Of a stretch of DNA of 64,000 bases, positions 43,987-54,868 are shown in pieces. Both the position numbers and the translations under genes were made by a program. The notes beneath the pieces are model-generated. The model saw only the letters and a list, made by a program, of their open reading frames with translations, was not told the DNA's origin and did no database searches. Each line of letters opens with the position of its first letter. The first letter of the stretch is position 1. This DNA is from an uncultured Corynebacterium sp. (GTDB lineage Bacteria > Actinomycetota > Actinomycetes > Mycobacteriales > Mycobacteriaceae): contig CALUBS010000004.1 of assembly GCA_943914355.1 (NCBI GenBank), positions 1 to 64,000 on the forward strand, in the 5' to 3' direction.

Positions 43987-44748
43987 TTGTCCTTTTTGAC
44001 CCCTGCAAAGAAGTCCCTTTTCGCGGTCGCTATGGTTGCCCCGCTTGCCTTAGCTGCATGTAGCTCGGACGATGAGGACGATTCGACGAAGACCACGTCG
44101 TCTTCGCCTGCTACCACGTCCTCTGAGACCTCCGCGAAGGAATCGGCGAAAAAGTCTGAGGACAAAGACGCCGATAAGGACAAGAAGGAAGAAAAGGACA
44201 AGAAAAAGGCCGCCGAGGACCCTAAGGAGAAGGGTGAAGAAGGCGGCAATGCGGGCGCCAACGCAAACCCCATTGAGAGTGGGGACGATCCCTTCGCCAA
44301 CGCCCAGGACATCAAGCCCATTGAAGGTGGGCACGAAGCAAGCGATGGCGATAAGCAGGCCATTGAGCAGTTGGTGCGCGGACAGCATGAGATTGACAAT
44401 GTCAAGGACTACTTTGGCTACATGCCAGCACATGCCTGCAAGGCCGTGCGCGAAGGCGAGTCCGGGAATTTTCAGCAGTACCTCAACTACGTCGATAGCC
44501 TGCCCAACCAGTCCTTTGCGGAATACGCAAACTCCATGCGCCAGCAAAGCCAGGGCAATGCCAAGATTAACGAGTTCGCCAACCAGCTAGAGGCCATCCC
44601 TACCTCCACCAAGCTGGAATCGATCAATGACGTTGTGGTCAATGGCGATGATGCCTCCGCTACCGTGAGCGTGTCGAACCCGGAAGGTACCGATACCTCC
44701 ACCGTTCGTTTCCGCCGCGAGGACGGTAACTGGACCTTCTGTAACTAA
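43987..44748 (+). CDS. Lipoprotein with charged linker and C-terminal domain
   Basis: The 253-residue product starts at TTG with AGGAG seven to eight bases upstream. The signal peptide ends in lipobox LAAC (Cys25). Residues about 26-85 are a low-complexity run of Ser/Thr and then Lys/Glu/Asp. The folded C-terminal part (about 115-253) contains two Cys (CKAV and the terminal WTFCN), and resembles membrane-anchored proteins with an NTF2-like fold, by pattern only. No named family. It is directly followed by a membrane protein gene two bases away. Confidence 0.75.
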   Translation: MSFLTPAKKSLFAVAMVAPLALAACSSDDEDDSTKTTSSSPATTSSETSAKESAKKSEDKDADKDKKEEKDKKKAAEDPKEKGEEGGNAGANANPIESGDDPFANAQDIKPIEGGHEASDGDKQAIEQLVRGQHEIDNVKDYFGYMPAHACKAVREGESGNFQQYLNYVDSLPNQSFAEYANSMRQQSQGNAKINEFANQLEAIPTSTKLESINDVVVNGDDASATVSVSNPEGTDTSTVRFRREDGNWTFCN

Positions 44749-44749
44749 A

Positions 44750-45298
44750 TTGTCTTTCCGCCAAGCTCGCTTGCCCCGCACTCTCGGTTTCGGTGCGGGG
44801 CTCCTGGCGTGTTCCCTGTTCGTTTTCGGCATCTGTGGCGCGCTTTGGGGGTTTATGCGACCTACGATGACCGGGCATGCTGTTGACGGTGGCGGCTACG
44901 CCATTGAAGCGGTGGGCAACGCACAATTCGTCGCGTTTATGACCTTTGCACTCGTCACGGGTTTCTTGGGGCTGTGCCTCGGACTGGCTGCATTTTCCCA
45001 GCGCCGCGGGCGCGGTCTCTCGATGATGCTGTGGGTAGGGCTATGCGCGCTTACCGGTGCGGCTTCCTTCTACGTCTTTGGTGGCATCACCGCAACGCAC
45101 CCGCCGGAGAACCCAGGGGACGTCGTGGAATTTGCGCCGAATTTTTCGCCAGCCGTGGCCTGGGCTGTAGCCCCATTTTTGGCCATGTTTTCCTACTGGT
45201 GTACCGCGTTTATTAGCTCCGACGCGGACTGGGAAACTGCCGGCAATGAGTCCGCTCAAGAGGCCAGTGCGCAACGTGAAGTAGTTACGCCCACTTAA
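44750..45298 (+). CDS. Four-span membrane protein, function unknown
   Basis: The 182-residue protein has hydrophobic segments at about 13-35, 58-82, 92-112 and 132-155, and an acidic tail. It resembles actinobacterial DUF2567-type proteins in topology, but I cannot confirm the family. The TTG start follows the lipoprotein stop by one base and has no separate ribosome site, which suggests translational coupling. The end overlaps the converging YbjN gene by 14 bases. Confidence 0.65.
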   Translation: MSFRQARLPRTLGFGAGLLACSLFVFGICGALWGFMRPTMTGHAVDGGGYAIEAVGNAQFVAFMTFALVTGFLGLCLGLAAFSQRRGRGLSMMLWVGLCALTGAASFYVFGGITATHPPENPGDVVEFAPNFSPAVAWAVAPFLAMFSYWCTAFISSDADWETAGNESAQEASAQREVVTPT

Positions 45299-46193
45299 CC
45301 GGGGAGCTGCCACAGAATTCTCGCGCGATGTCATCGATTGCGTGCAGGATGGCATCGAGGCTGTGGCTTAAAACCCGCAGCAGTTGGCCTTGGTTAAGGC
45401 CCGCCCCGGTCAGGGTCGGCACATCGACATGGATATGGAGGCCGTCGTCGGTGGAGCGGCAGTAGGCCGTGGCGCTGTGGTTCGCTCGGTTCCAGTCATT
45501 GCAGATCAAAAACAAACGGGTGAAATCGTCCTCATCCGCATTCAGATCCCACCGGCCCGTGATGATAAGGCTTGGCCCAGAGTCGAGGGTAAAGGTGCAA
45601 GCGATGGAATTGACTAGGGCAAATAGGCAGATTTCCCCATCGCTATGGAAGCGGTCGATGCCTATTTGCGGCAGAGCGGCGGCGAGGAGATCCAGGGTGA
45701 ACGCGGGCGGTGTAGCGGCATCGTCTGGAGCGAGCACAAGTTCTGGTTCTTGGGCCAGGGTGGGAAACTCGCGCGTCGCCACGCTGATGAGTACCTCTGC
45801 GCCGTTGAGTGCGGCGGGCACAAAAGCGGCCAATTGATCGTGCATTGGTGCAGTTCCAGTACTGAAGTGGCTCTGCCCACTCAGCACTAGCAAACCTGCC
45901 TCGTCATAGTCCAGCACGGCGGTGGGGTAGAGGCAATCGGCATTCCACGCGGTGATAAATCGGGACAGCGCGGCGGCCTCGCCCAAGTCAACCGCGCCGC
46001 GCAGAGTGGTGTGCAGGTGGACAACCACATCGTCGGCCTGCGATACAAATACCAGAGTGGACCCCTCCTGCCCATGGGAAATGACGAGTTCCCCAGTAGG
46101 TAGCGCCCAATAGGAATAATCAAGCTCGCGGACGATGGCGCGCAGGTGCCGCTCAAGACTGGTGGATTCAAATTCGATCATCATGCACCGCAC
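45285..46193 (-). CDS. YbjN domain protein, two copies of the domain
   Basis: The 302-residue protein has two YbjN-type halves (about 10-125 and 160-290). The first has LVFVSQADDVVVHLH and FITAWNADCLYPTAVLD. The second has FTRLFLICNDWNRANHSATAY. The YbjN family resembles type III secretion chaperones and affects motility and stress in E. coli, but the role in actinobacteria is unknown. GTG 46193 has AAGG five bases before it. The ATG codons at 46184 and 46181 are alternatives. It is divergent from hisD. Confidence 0.8.
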   Translation of the reverse strand: MRCMMIEFESTSLERHLRAIVRELDYSYWALPTGELVISHGQEGSTLVFVSQADDVVVHLHTTLRGAVDLGEAAALSRFITAWNADCLYPTAVLDYDEAGLLVLSGQSHFSTGTAPMHDQLAAFVPAALNGAEVLISVATREFPTLAQEPELVLAPDDAATPPAFTLDLLAAALPQIGIDRFHSDGEICLFALVNSIACTFTLDSGPSLIITGRWDLNADEDDFTRLFLICNDWNRANHSATAYCRSTDDGLHIHVDVPTLTGAGLNQGQLLRVLSHSLDAILHAIDDIAREFCGSSPVKWA

Positions 46194-46261
46194 ACTCGCC
46201 TTCGCTGGAAGTTGATTTGAGTCTATCGCTCAAGAGGGTGTCCCCGCGGCGCTTTGGGCGA

Positions 46262-46270
46262 TAGTATATT
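46262..46270 (+). promoter_or_regulatory. -10 region of the his operon
   Basis: TAGTAT (46262-46267) and the overlapping TATATT (46265-46270) are good -10 boxes. The leader to the hisD ATG at 46322 would be about 45 bases. No T-box or his leader peptide is visible. Confidence 0.5.
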
Positions 46271-46321
46271 GGTTTGTCTACAGATATAGCCCACGGTGAT
46301 CAACCAGAAAGTGAGCCAGGA

Positions 46322-47632
46322 ATGCTTCGAACCATCGATCTCCGCGGTCAACAGCTCCGCCCCGCCACGCTGCGCCGCGTCCTTCCGCGCGGTGGCACCG
46401 ATGTCAATTCCGTTATGGGCACCGTCGTGCCGATGGTGAATAAGGTGCGCGACGAAGGCGTTCAAGCGGCGTTGGATTATGGGGAGCAATTCGATGGGGT
46501 GCGCCCGTCGTCCCTGCGCGTGCCCCAGGCGGAACTGGAGCGGGCCGCCGAAGAACTTGATCCCCAGGTGCGCTCGGCCATCGAGGCCTCCATTGCTCGA
46601 GTGCGCTGCGTGCATGCTGACCAAAAGCCGGATCCGCACACGACGCAGCTGGCACCCGGCGCCACCGTGACCGAGGTTTTCCGCCCCATCGAGCGCGTTG
46701 GCCTCTATGTTCCCGGCGGCAAGGCGGTCTACCCGTCTTCAGTCATCATGAATACCGTGCCAGCGCAAGAGGCCGGTGCCTCCAGCTTGGTGGTCGCCTC
46801 CCCGCCGCAAAAAGATCACGGAGGATTGCCACACCCTACGGTCTTGGCCACGTGCCACATGCTGGGCGTGGAGGAAGTTTGGGCCGTTGGTGGCGGCCAG
46901 GCGGTAGCGCTTTTGGCCTACGGCGATGCGGACGAAGACGTAGAGCCCGTGGACATGATTACCGGGCCGGGCAATATCTTTGTCGCGGCGGCGAAAAGGG
47001 CGGTGCGCGGGGTGGTCGGCACCGATGCGGAGGCCGGCCCGACCGAAATCGCCATCTTGGCGGATGAGACCGCGAACCCTGTCTACGTTGCCTATGATCT
47101 CATCTCTCAGGCGGAGCATGATCCGATGGCGGCAAGCGTGTTAATTACGGCATCGGAAAGCGTGGCCCAGCAGGTAAATCAGGAGGTTGAGCGCCGCTAT
47201 ACGGCGACGGAGAACTCCGCCCGCGCCGCCGAGGCTTTAACCGGTGAGCAATCCGGCATCGTGCTGGTGGATTCCGTGGACGCGGGCATCGCGGTGGCGA
47301 ATGCTTATGCCGCCGAGCACCTAGAAATCCACACAGCGGAGCCGCACGCCGTGGCAGAGCGCATCAACCATGCCGGCGCCATCTTCGTCGGGGCGTATTC
47401 CCCGGTGCCTTTAGGGGACTATTCGGCCGGTTCCAACCACGTGCTGCCTACCTCGGGCACGGCGCGGTTTTCGGCTGGGCTTTCTACCCACACCTTCCTC
47501 CGGCCGGTCAATCTCATCGATTATGACCGCGGCGCCCTGGAAGAAATCGCCCCCAACGTCATTGCCTTTGCCAACGCCGAGCGCCTTCCCGCCCACGGGG
47601 AGGCCATTCGAGCCCGATTCGAGGAGAAATAA
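46322..47632 (+). CDS. hisD: Histidinol dehydrogenase
   Basis: HisD performs the last two steps of histidine synthesis using NAD and zinc. The 436-residue protein begins [10 protein letters not shown], as in other corynebacteria. A TTG at 46274 lies almost on the promoter and is not used. Motifs: [62 protein letters not shown] and the late [18 protein letters not shown], which holds metal and catalytic histidines. It is the first gene of the operon, and hisC follows without a gap. Confidence 0.97.
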   Translation: MLRTIDLRGQQLRPATLRRVLPRGGTDVNSVMGTVVPMVNKVRDEGVQAALDYGEQFDGVRPSSLRVPQAELERAAEELDPQVRSAIEASIARVRCVHADQKPDPHTTQLAPGATVTEVFRPIERVGLYVPGGKAVYPSSVIMNTVPAQEAGASSLVVASPPQKDHGGLPHPTVLATCHMLGVEEVWAVGGGQAVALLAYGDADEDVEPVDMITGPGNIFVAAAKRAVRGVVGTDAEAGPTEIAILADETANPVYVAYDLISQAEHDPMAASVLITASESVAQQVNQEVERRYTATENSARAAEALTGEQSGIVLVDSVDAGIAVANAYAAEHLEIHTAEPHAVAERINHAGAIFVGAYSPVPLGDYSAGSNHVLPTSGTARFSAGLSTHTFLRPVNLIDYDRGALEEIAPNVIAFANAERLPAHGEAIRARFEEK

Positions 47633-48745
<1,113 letters not shown>

Positions 48746-48748
48746 GAT

Positions 48749-49351
48749 ATGACAAACCGTGTGGGGCGTGCCCAAAGAGCAACATCGGAATCGGATATCA
48801 CCGTTTCCATCGACCTAGACGGCACCGGGAAAAGCGATATTTCCACTGGGCTGCCGTTCTTTGACCATATGCTTACCGCATTTGCCACACACGGTCTATT
48901 TGACCTGCAGGTAAAGGCCACCGGTGATGTGGAGGTTGACGCCCATCACACCGTGGAAGATACCGCCATCGTGCTAGGCCAGGCCCTGCGGGAAGCCGTG
49001 GGGGACAAGGCCGGGATTCGCCGCTTCGGCTCCCAATTACTACCCATGGATGAAGCGCTGGTAGAAGCGGTAGTGGACTTTTCGGGCCGTGCATACTTCG
49101 TGATGAATGGCGAGCCGGAACACCTGCAGTGGCAGATCATCGGCGGGCACTATGCCACGGTGATTAACCGCCACTTCTTCGAATCCCTGGCCACGCACGC
49201 AGCCATTACCCTGCACGTCAACGTGCGCTACGGTCGCGATCCGCACCACGTGACCGAGGCGGAATACAAGGCTGTAGCCCGCGCGCTGCGCGCTGCCGTG
49301 GACCAAGATCCGCGCCAGACTGGCATCCCTTCGACGAAGGGAGCCCTGTAG
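48749..49351 (+). CDS. hisB: Imidazoleglycerol-phosphate dehydratase
   Basis: The enzyme dehydrates imidazole glycerol phosphate to imidazole acetol phosphate with Mn. The 200-residue protein is the single-domain form, without the fused phosphatase of enterobacteria. Motifs include [30 protein letters not shown] (metal histidines), and the C-terminal [14 protein letters not shown]. It is three bases from hisC and four bases before the next small gene. Confidence 0.97.
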   Translation: MTNRVGRAQRATSESDITVSIDLDGTGKSDISTGLPFFDHMLTAFATHGLFDLQVKATGDVEVDAHHTVEDTAIVLGQALREAVGDKAGIRRFGSQLLPMDEALVEAVVDFSGRAYFVMNGEPEHLQWQIIGGHYATVINRHFFESLATHAAITLHVNVRYGRDPHHVTEAEYKAVARALRAAVDQDPRQTGIPSTKGAL

Positions 49352-49354
49352 CCC

Positions 49355-49522
49355 GTGCAGTTTATGATCCTCATCCTGTTTTTGGTGGCAGGCCTCTTGG
49401 TAGGAGGGGCTTGGTCCGCGTATCAGCAGGACTCGAAGTTTTTTACGGTCGTCGCCGCGCTTTTAGCCGTTATTACCGTGGCCGCGGCCATCGCCTGGAT
49501 GGTTGGAGGCTTTAGTAAATGA
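49355..49522 (+). CDS. Small two-span membrane protein in the his operon
   Basis: The 55-residue product begins at GTG with MQFMILILFLVAGLLVGG, then SAYQQDSKFF, a second hydrophobic segment (about 31-50) and VGGFSK. Its TGA overlaps the ATG of the following MFS gene by four bases (ATGA). C. glutamicum has a comparable small gene between hisB and an MFS gene. The function is unknown. The overlap and position make it a real gene rather than a chance frame. Confidence 0.75.
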   Translation: MQFMILILFLVAGLLVGGAWSAYQQDSKFFTVVAALLAVITVAAAIAWMVGGFSK

Positions 49523-50769
49523 GCGAGTCCCAAGAGACCAATATTTGGAAGGTGCCCGGCTATACGCCGACGATGGTAGCCATCGCAGCCGCCTTTGGCG
49601 CCTGGTCCATCCTGCTTCCCGTGGTGCCGCTGGCCGTCATTGATTCTGGCGGTTCCGCGACCTTGGCGGGTGGATCCACCGGTATCTTTATGGCTTTTAC
49701 CGTAGCCACGCAGATCATGTCCCCGTGGCTTTTGCGCCGCTGGGGTTACCGGCGCGTGATGGCGCTATCCGCCTTTACCCTAGGCGTCCCGGCCTTTGGC
49801 CACCTGCTGGGCACCGACGCCTGGATCGTCTTGCTATTTTCCGCCATGCGCGGGGTGGGCTTCGGTGCCCTCACCGTGTCCGAATCCGCGCTGATTGCAG
49901 AGCTCTCCCCGGTGCGTCTGCTGGGCAAGGCCACCGGCATGATTGGTGTATTTACAGGCTTGGGGCAGATGATCTTCTTGCCGCTCGGTTTGTTCATGGC
50001 GGATTCGCTAGGGTACGCCTCTACCTATATCACCGCCGGTCTCATCGGCTTCTTGGGCTTTGCTATGTGCCTGCGCATTCCCAAGATCAAGGTCACCTTG
50101 GCCGAGGATAATGACGAGGAAGTCAATATCATCCGCGTTCCCACCTGGAAGCTGGTATTGGTCCCGGCCCTGGCCTTGACCACTTTCTCCATGAGCTACG
50201 GCGCCATTTCCTCTTTCTTGTCCCCCGCAATGCAGGAGCTCGATGCCGCAAAGGGCGCCAGCCTAGCCGGTGTCATGCTTTCCATCGTGGGCGGCGCGGC
50301 GATGATCTTCCGGTATTTCGCCGGCGTGGTCGCAGACCGCACGGGGGCCCCAGGTAGCTTGTACATTCCAAGCCAGATCATGGCGATCATCGGCGTCGGG
50401 ACGATTTCCCTGACCCTGTTTATGGAAAGCTCCATCTGGTGGCTGGTGCTCGGCGCCGTTCTTTTTGGTGGCGCATTCGGTATCGCGCAAAACGAGGCCT
50501 TGCTATCCATGTTTGACCGGCTGCCCCGCGAGCGGGTTTCAGAGGCTTCGGCCATTTGGAATATTTTCTACGATAGTGGCACCGGCTTGGGTTCGACCCT
50601 GCTCGGTGCCATGGTGGCAGGCTACGGATACGACGGTGCTTTCGGAGCGGGGGTTGCGATCCTCATCGCCGGGTTGCTCTTGACCACGGCGGACTTCATC
50701 CTGGGCCGGACTCGCATCAGCGATACCAACGATATCCGCACCCGGTTGCGTCGAATGCGTAAGGTATAG
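49519..50769 (+). CDS. MFS transporter of the his operon
   Basis: The 416-residue protein has about twelve membrane segments with MFS loop features RRWGYRRVMAL and VADRTGAPGS. It sits between hisB and hisH with four-base and short gaps, as in C. glutamicum, so co-expression with histidine synthesis is expected. Whether it exports histidine or an intermediate is not known. Confidence 0.88.
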   Translation: MSESQETNIWKVPGYTPTMVAIAAAFGAWSILLPVVPLAVIDSGGSATLAGGSTGIFMAFTVATQIMSPWLLRRWGYRRVMALSAFTLGVPAFGHLLGTDAWIVLLFSAMRGVGFGALTVSESALIAELSPVRLLGKATGMIGVFTGLGQMIFLPLGLFMADSLGYASTYITAGLIGFLGFAMCLRIPKIKVTLAEDNDEEVNIIRVPTWKLVLVPALALTTFSMSYGAISSFLSPAMQELDAAKGASLAGVMLSIVGGAAMIFRYFAGVVADRTGAPGSLYIPSQIMAIIGVGTISLTLFMESSIWWLVLGAVLFGGAFGIAQNEALLSMFDRLPRERVSEASAIWNIFYDSGTGLGSTLLGAMVAGYGYDGAFGAGVAILIAGLLLTTADFILGRTRISDTNDIRTRLRRMRKV

Positions 50770-50772
50770 CCC

Positions 50773-51405
50773 ATGACAAAATCAGTGGTGTTATTGGACT
50801 ACGGCGCGGGCAATATTCGCTCCGCCCAGCGTGCCCTCGAGCGCGTCGGGGCGGAGGTAACCGTCACGGCGGATCCTTATCAGGCCCTTGAGGCGGATGG
50901 TCTGCTGGTTCCCGGCGTGGGCGCGTTCGATGCCTGCATGAAAGGGCTTAGGGCAGTGAATGGGCCAAGGGTCATCGGCCAGCGCCTAGCAGGGGAGCGG
51001 CCGGTCATGGGCATTTGTGTGGGCATGCAGGTGCTTTTCGATGCCGGCGTCGAGCACGGCATCCACTCCACAGGCTGCGGCGAATGGCCAGGGACGGTCG
51101 AGCGCCTGCAGTCCGACGTTTTGCCGCATATGGGCTGGAATACCGTCGAGATGCCGGATGACAGCGCTATGTTTGCTGGACTTAATGCCGACGAGCGATT
51201 TTATTTCGTGCATACCTACGGCGTTCGCCGCTGGGAATTAGAAACCGTCATTACCCGCCCGCCGCTGGTGAGCTGGTCCACGCACGCCGGGGATTCTTTC
51301 GTGGCGGCGGTGGAAAATGGCGCTCTCTGGGCTACGCAATTCCACCCCGAAAAATCCGGAGATGCGGGCGCGCAGCTATTGGAAAACTGGATGCAGACTC
51401 TCTAG
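50773..51405 (+). CDS. hisH: Imidazole glycerol phosphate synthase, glutaminase subunit
   Basis: HisH supplies ammonia from glutamine to HisF. The 210-residue class I glutamine amidotransferase has [17 protein letters not shown] at the start. The nucleophile Cys is in [13 protein letters not shown] near residue 81. The His and Glu are in [11 protein letters not shown] near 192. All three catalytic residues are present. The partner hisF lies two genes downstream. Confidence 0.96.
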   Translation: MTKSVVLLDYGAGNIRSAQRALERVGAEVTVTADPYQALEADGLLVPGVGAFDACMKGLRAVNGPRVIGQRLAGERPVMGICVGMQVLFDAGVEHGIHSTGCGEWPGTVERLQSDVLPHMGWNTVEMPDDSAMFAGLNADERFYFVHTYGVRRWELETVITRPPLVSWSTHAGDSFVAAVENGALWATQFHPEKSGDAGAQLLENWMQTL

Positions 51406-51418
51406 GTAGGATGAAACC

Positions 51419-52207
51419 ATGACTTTTACGCTTTTGCCCGCAGTCGATGTCGCCGGCGGAAAAGCCGTGCGCTTGGATCAGGGAGAAGCCGGCACCGAAA
51501 AGGTCTACGGCGCCCCGCGGGACGCCGCACTCGAGTGGCAGCGCCAAGGCGCCCAGTGGCTGCACTTTGTTGACCTCGATGCTGCCTTTAATCGCGGTTC
51601 CAACCACGAGCAGATGGCGGGGATTACCCAAGAACTCGGCATTAATGTCGAGCTAACCGGCGGCATCCGCGATGATGCCGGGGTAGAGCGTGCGCTGGCC
51701 ACTGGCGCGAACCGCATCAATATTGGCACCGCCGCCTTAGAAAACCCAGAGTGGATAGAAAAGATCCTTGGTAAGTATGGCGAGAAAGTTGCCGTGGACT
51801 TGGCGGTGCGCTTAGAAGATGGCGAGTGGCGCACAAAGGGCAATGGCTGGGTCTCCGATGGCGGGGATCTTTGGGAGGTACTCGAGCGCCTCGATGCCGC
51901 TGGGTGTCAACGCTTTGTGGTTACGGACGTGTCCAAGGACGGGACGCTGACTGGGCCCAATGTGGAATTACTGCGCGAGGTAGCTATGGCAACCGATGCC
52001 AAGGTGACCGCCTCCGGCGGCATTTCCTCCCTGGCAGATCTTAGCGAGCTGGCCCGGTATGAAAATGAGGGCATCGATTCGGCCATCATTGGCAAGGCGT
52101 TATATGAGGGAAACTTCAGCCTGAATGAGGCGCTAGCGGCGGTGGCAGAGGTAGAGCCGCTTCCCGCAGAGGTGCCCATCGATCCTTATGACCCCGAGGA
52201 AGAGTAA
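51419..52207 (+). CDS. hisA: HisA, ProFAR isomerase of the PriA/subHisA lineage
   Basis: The (beta-alpha)8 enzyme isomerises ProFAR in histidine synthesis. In most actinobacteria the orthologue PriA also does the TrpF reaction. The 262-residue protein has the catalytic Asp10 in LLPAVDVAGG and a second Asp in VTDVSKDGTLTGPN (about 175). It also has VELTGGIRDD and ASGGISSL. In the loop KGNGW (140-144), Asn142 stands where M. tuberculosis PriA has Arg143, needed for the TrpF activity. This suggests a HisA-only enzyme. Trp144 is kept. The acidic tail PIDPYDPEEE is extra. Confidence 0.95.
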   Translation: MTFTLLPAVDVAGGKAVRLDQGEAGTEKVYGAPRDAALEWQRQGAQWLHFVDLDAAFNRGSNHEQMAGITQELGINVELTGGIRDDAGVERALATGANRINIGTAALENPEWIEKILGKYGEKVAVDLAVRLEDGEWRTKGNGWVSDGGDLWEVLERLDAAGCQRFVVTDVSKDGTLTGPNVELLREVAMATDAKVTASGGISSLADLSELARYENEGIDSAIIGKALYEGNFSLNEALAAVAEVEPLPAEVPIDPYDPEEE

Positions 52208-52210
52208 ACG

Positions 52211-52981
52211 ATGATGGATCCGCGCGAGTTGGTGGCCTTCGCGGAGGCGGCCGTTGACCAAGTCGAACCCATCTTTCGATCCGGCATCGGGGCGCCACCG
52301 GCTCACTTTAAGAGCCGGGGCGATTTCGCCACAGAGGTGGACTTGGCCATCGAAAAGCAGCTGCGCGAAATCTTGCAGCAGATGACCGGTATCCCGGTCT
52401 ATGGGGAGGAATCCGGCGGAAGCATCCATGACACCGTGTGGGTGGTCGATCCAATCGATGGCACCGCAAATTATTCCGCGGGCAATCCCATGGCCGGCAT
52501 CTTGGTTGCCTTAGTTCACGAAGGCCAGCCGGTTGCGGCCATCTCAGATTTTCCTCTTTTAGGCAGGCGCTTGGTTGCCAGCGATGGATCGCCGCTGCGC
52601 TCTGCGGGTGGACCATCCGGCGGATTCGGTGGAGGGGAGGAGTCCCCAGAATTCGATGATGCCCGTGGGCACGTGGGGTGTTTTTCCAACCTGCCCACCG
52701 CGGCATTCCACGAGCTGCGCGAAACCGGCTTGCGCCCACGCATCACGGGCTCAGTGGGGCTAGATAATGCCTTCGTTGCCCAGGGAGTTTTTGACGGTGC
52801 CGTCAATTTCTCGCCACACCCGTGGGATAACGCGGCGGGAGCGCTCCTTATCAAGGTAGCCGGAGGCATCGTCACGGATCCGGAGGGCAATCCGTGGACC
52901 GTGAAGTCGCGGGGTATGGTCTCTGGTACCCCGCAGGTGCACGAGACAATCCTGGAAATCCTATCTCACCACACAAATTAA
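52211..52981 (+). CDS. impA: Inositol monophosphatase family protein (ImpA)
   Basis: The 256-residue Mg-dependent phosphatase has VYGEESGGS, VWVVDPIDGTANYSAG (metal ligands) and HPWDNAAGALLIKVAGG near residue 198. It lies between hisA and hisF as in C. glutamicum, where the gene is called impA. The dedicated histidinol-phosphate phosphatase of that species is a different gene (hisN), so this one may act on inositol phosphate or other sugar phosphates. That is inference. Confidence 0.9.
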   Translation: MMDPRELVAFAEAAVDQVEPIFRSGIGAPPAHFKSRGDFATEVDLAIEKQLREILQQMTGIPVYGEESGGSIHDTVWVVDPIDGTANYSAGNPMAGILVALVHEGQPVAAISDFPLLGRRLVASDGSPLRSAGGPSGGFGGGEESPEFDDARGHVGCFSNLPTAAFHELRETGLRPRITGSVGLDNAFVAQGVFDGAVNFSPHPWDNAAGALLIKVAGGIVTDPEGNPWTVKSRGMVSGTPQVHETILEILSHHTN

Positions 52982-53017
52982 TCCCACCCCACCGACCTGT
53001 GAAGGAGTAAGCCCCGC

Positions 53018-53788
53018 ATGGCTGTAGCCGTTCGCATAATCCCGTGCCTTGATGTGGATCAAGGCCGCGTAGTCAAGGGCGTGAATTTTGCTCACCTGCG
53101 CGATGCAGGAGACCCCGTGGAATTAGCCGCACGCTATGAAGAATTGGGCGCAGACGAACTGACTTTTCTTGATGTCTCCGCATCCAAGCACGGCCGGTCC
53201 ACCATGCTCGATGTGGTACGCCGCACCGCCGATCAAGTCTTTATCCCCCTCACCGTGGGTGGGGGAGTGCGCAGCGTTGACGATGTCCGCGAGCTCTTGC
53301 GCACTGGCGCGGATAAGGTATCGGTCAATACCGCCGCGATAGGCAATCCCGACCTGCTGCGCGAATTGGCAGAAGTCTTTGGCTCGCAGTGCATCGTTTT
53401 ATCCGTGGACGCACGGCGCACCGACGCGCCGCATGCACCGTCGGGGTTTGAAGTCACGACGCACGGCGGGACGACATCGGCTGGCATCGATGCAGTGGAA
53501 TGGGCCCGGACCGGCGCCGAGCTGGGCGTAGGGGAGATCCTTTTAAACTCCATGGATGCAGATGGCACGAAGGCCGGATTCGACCTCGAACTTTTGCGCG
53601 TGGTGCGGGAAACGGTGAATATTCCCGTCATTGCCTCCGGTGGAGCGGGCGCGGCAGCGGACTTTCCACCCGCCGTTGAAGCCGGTGCCGATGCCGTTCT
53701 GGCCGCCAGCATTTTCCACTTTGGGGAGGTAGAAATTGGCGAGGTCAAAAAGGCCCTGGCGGAGTCTGGCTACGAGGTGCGCCGATGA
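53018..53788 (+). CDS. hisF: Imidazole glycerol phosphate synthase, cyclase subunit
   Basis: HisF takes ammonia from HisH and closes the imidazole ring. The 256-residue (beta-alpha)8 barrel shows [16 protein letters not shown] with catalytic Asp11, [12 protein letters not shown], and [18 protein letters not shown] with the second catalytic Asp. AAGGAG precedes the ATG. The end overlaps hisI by four bases (ATGA), so they are translationally coupled. Confidence 0.97.
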   Translation: MAVAVRIIPCLDVDQGRVVKGVNFAHLRDAGDPVELAARYEELGADELTFLDVSASKHGRSTMLDVVRRTADQVFIPLTVGGGVRSVDDVRELLRTGADKVSVNTAAIGNPDLLRELAEVFGSQCIVLSVDARRTDAPHAPSGFEVTTHGGTTSAGIDAVEWARTGAELGVGEILLNSMDADGTKAGFDLELLRVVRETVNIPVIASGGAGAAADFPPAVEAGADAVLAASIFHFGEVEIGEVKKALAESGYEVRR

Positions 53789-54147
53789 GCAATCCCGCAG
53801 ACTTTGAACTAGACCCACAGATAGCTGCGCTGCTCAAGCGCAATGAGCAAGGGCTCGTGCCAGCCATTGCCCAGGCCGATTCCGGCGAAGTGCTGATGCT
53901 TGCCTGGATGGATGACCACGCGCTGGCCCACACGCTGGCCACACGCAAGGGCACGTACTTCTCGCGCTCGCGCGGCGAGTATTGGATTAAGGGCGAGACC
54001 TCAGGACATACGCAGGAGGTGCTTGGTGTGCGCCTTGATTGCGATGGCGATACCATCTTGCTGACCGTGCGTCAGCGCGGTGCCGCGTGCCACACCGGCG
54101 ACCGGACCTGCTTCGATGCGACAGTTCTTTTAGGGGATGATTCCTAA
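53785..54147 (+). CDS. hisI: Phosphoribosyl-AMP cyclohydrolase
   Basis: This 120-residue single-domain enzyme opens the adenine ring of PR-AMP. It has [45 protein letters not shown] and [10 protein letters not shown], the Zn and Mg ligand set. It lacks the fused HisE domain. HisE is not in this window. It overlaps hisF by four bases and the next gene by one base. Confidence 0.96.
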   Translation: MSNPADFELDPQIAALLKRNEQGLVPAIAQADSGEVLMLAWMDDHALAHTLATRKGTYFSRSRGEYWIKGETSGHTQEVLGVRLDCDGDTILLTVRQRGAACHTGDRTCFDATVLLGDDS

Positions 54148-54782
54148 TGACGAGGCGACTTGGCCCACTCCTTATCGCGGTGGGCACGGCAGTGCTGTGG
54201 TTTTCTTCCCGCAGCACCTGGGTAAAAGCGGTAAGCGAGGACGATAAATCAGGCTCAGCAACCAATGAGATCGTAGGGTCCGCCTGGTCCCTAGAGCTTA
54301 TGGCCTTGACGCTGGTCCTCCTCGCCGGTGTACTCGCGGGCCTAGCGTTGCGCCGAACGGGGCGCCGCATCGTGGCCATCGTGTGCGCCCTCGCCGCCGC
54401 AGGCGCCGCGTGGAGTCCTATTAGCCTGCTGACCAGCGGCGCCGATGCCGAGCGCGCGCAAAAAATATTGCAAGGCGCGTCTGCAAATGAAAACGCGGTG
54501 GATTCTGCCGCAATTTCTGATTGGGCGACCGTCATTTCCACGGAGATCACCAAGCTCGGCCCCATCGTCGCCATTATCGGGGCCGCACTGGCATTTTTCG
54601 GCGCCGTACTCTTGGCCCAGAACCCAGGCAAGGACAAGGTCAAGGCGTCGAGCAAATACGAAACCCCTGCCGCCCGCCAAGAAAAGCTGGCGGAAGATTT
54701 GGAGACCTCATCCGATTCCGGCCGTGTGATGTGGGACGCGCTCGATAGCGATATCGACCCGACTGATGTGAGCCGTAAATAG
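54147..54782 (+). CDS. Trp-region conserved membrane protein (TIGR02234 type)
   Basis: The 211-residue product has hydrophobic segments at about 7-20, 48-68, 75-95 and 130-152, and a charged C-terminal tail. In mycobacteria an equivalent gene sits between trpE and trpC. Here it lies between hisI and a trpC-like gene, which supports the family call. The function is unknown. Its ATG overlaps the hisI TAA by one base. Confidence 0.8.
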   Translation: MTRRLGPLLIAVGTAVLWFSSRSTWVKAVSEDDKSGSATNEIVGSAWSLELMALTLVLLAGVLAGLALRRTGRRIVAIVCALAAAGAAWSPISLLTSGADAERAQKILQGASANENAVDSAAISDWATVISTEITKLGPIVAIIGAALAFFGAVLLAQNPGKDKVKASSKYETPAARQEKLAEDLETSSDSGRVMWDALDSDIDPTDVSRK

Positions 54783-54868
54783 CCCCGTTCGCGCAGCACA
54801 ATTTCCGGAAACGCCCCGAATAGCGTTAATCTAAGTGTGATTTTAATCGCGCTTGGAGGGAGGTGCTC

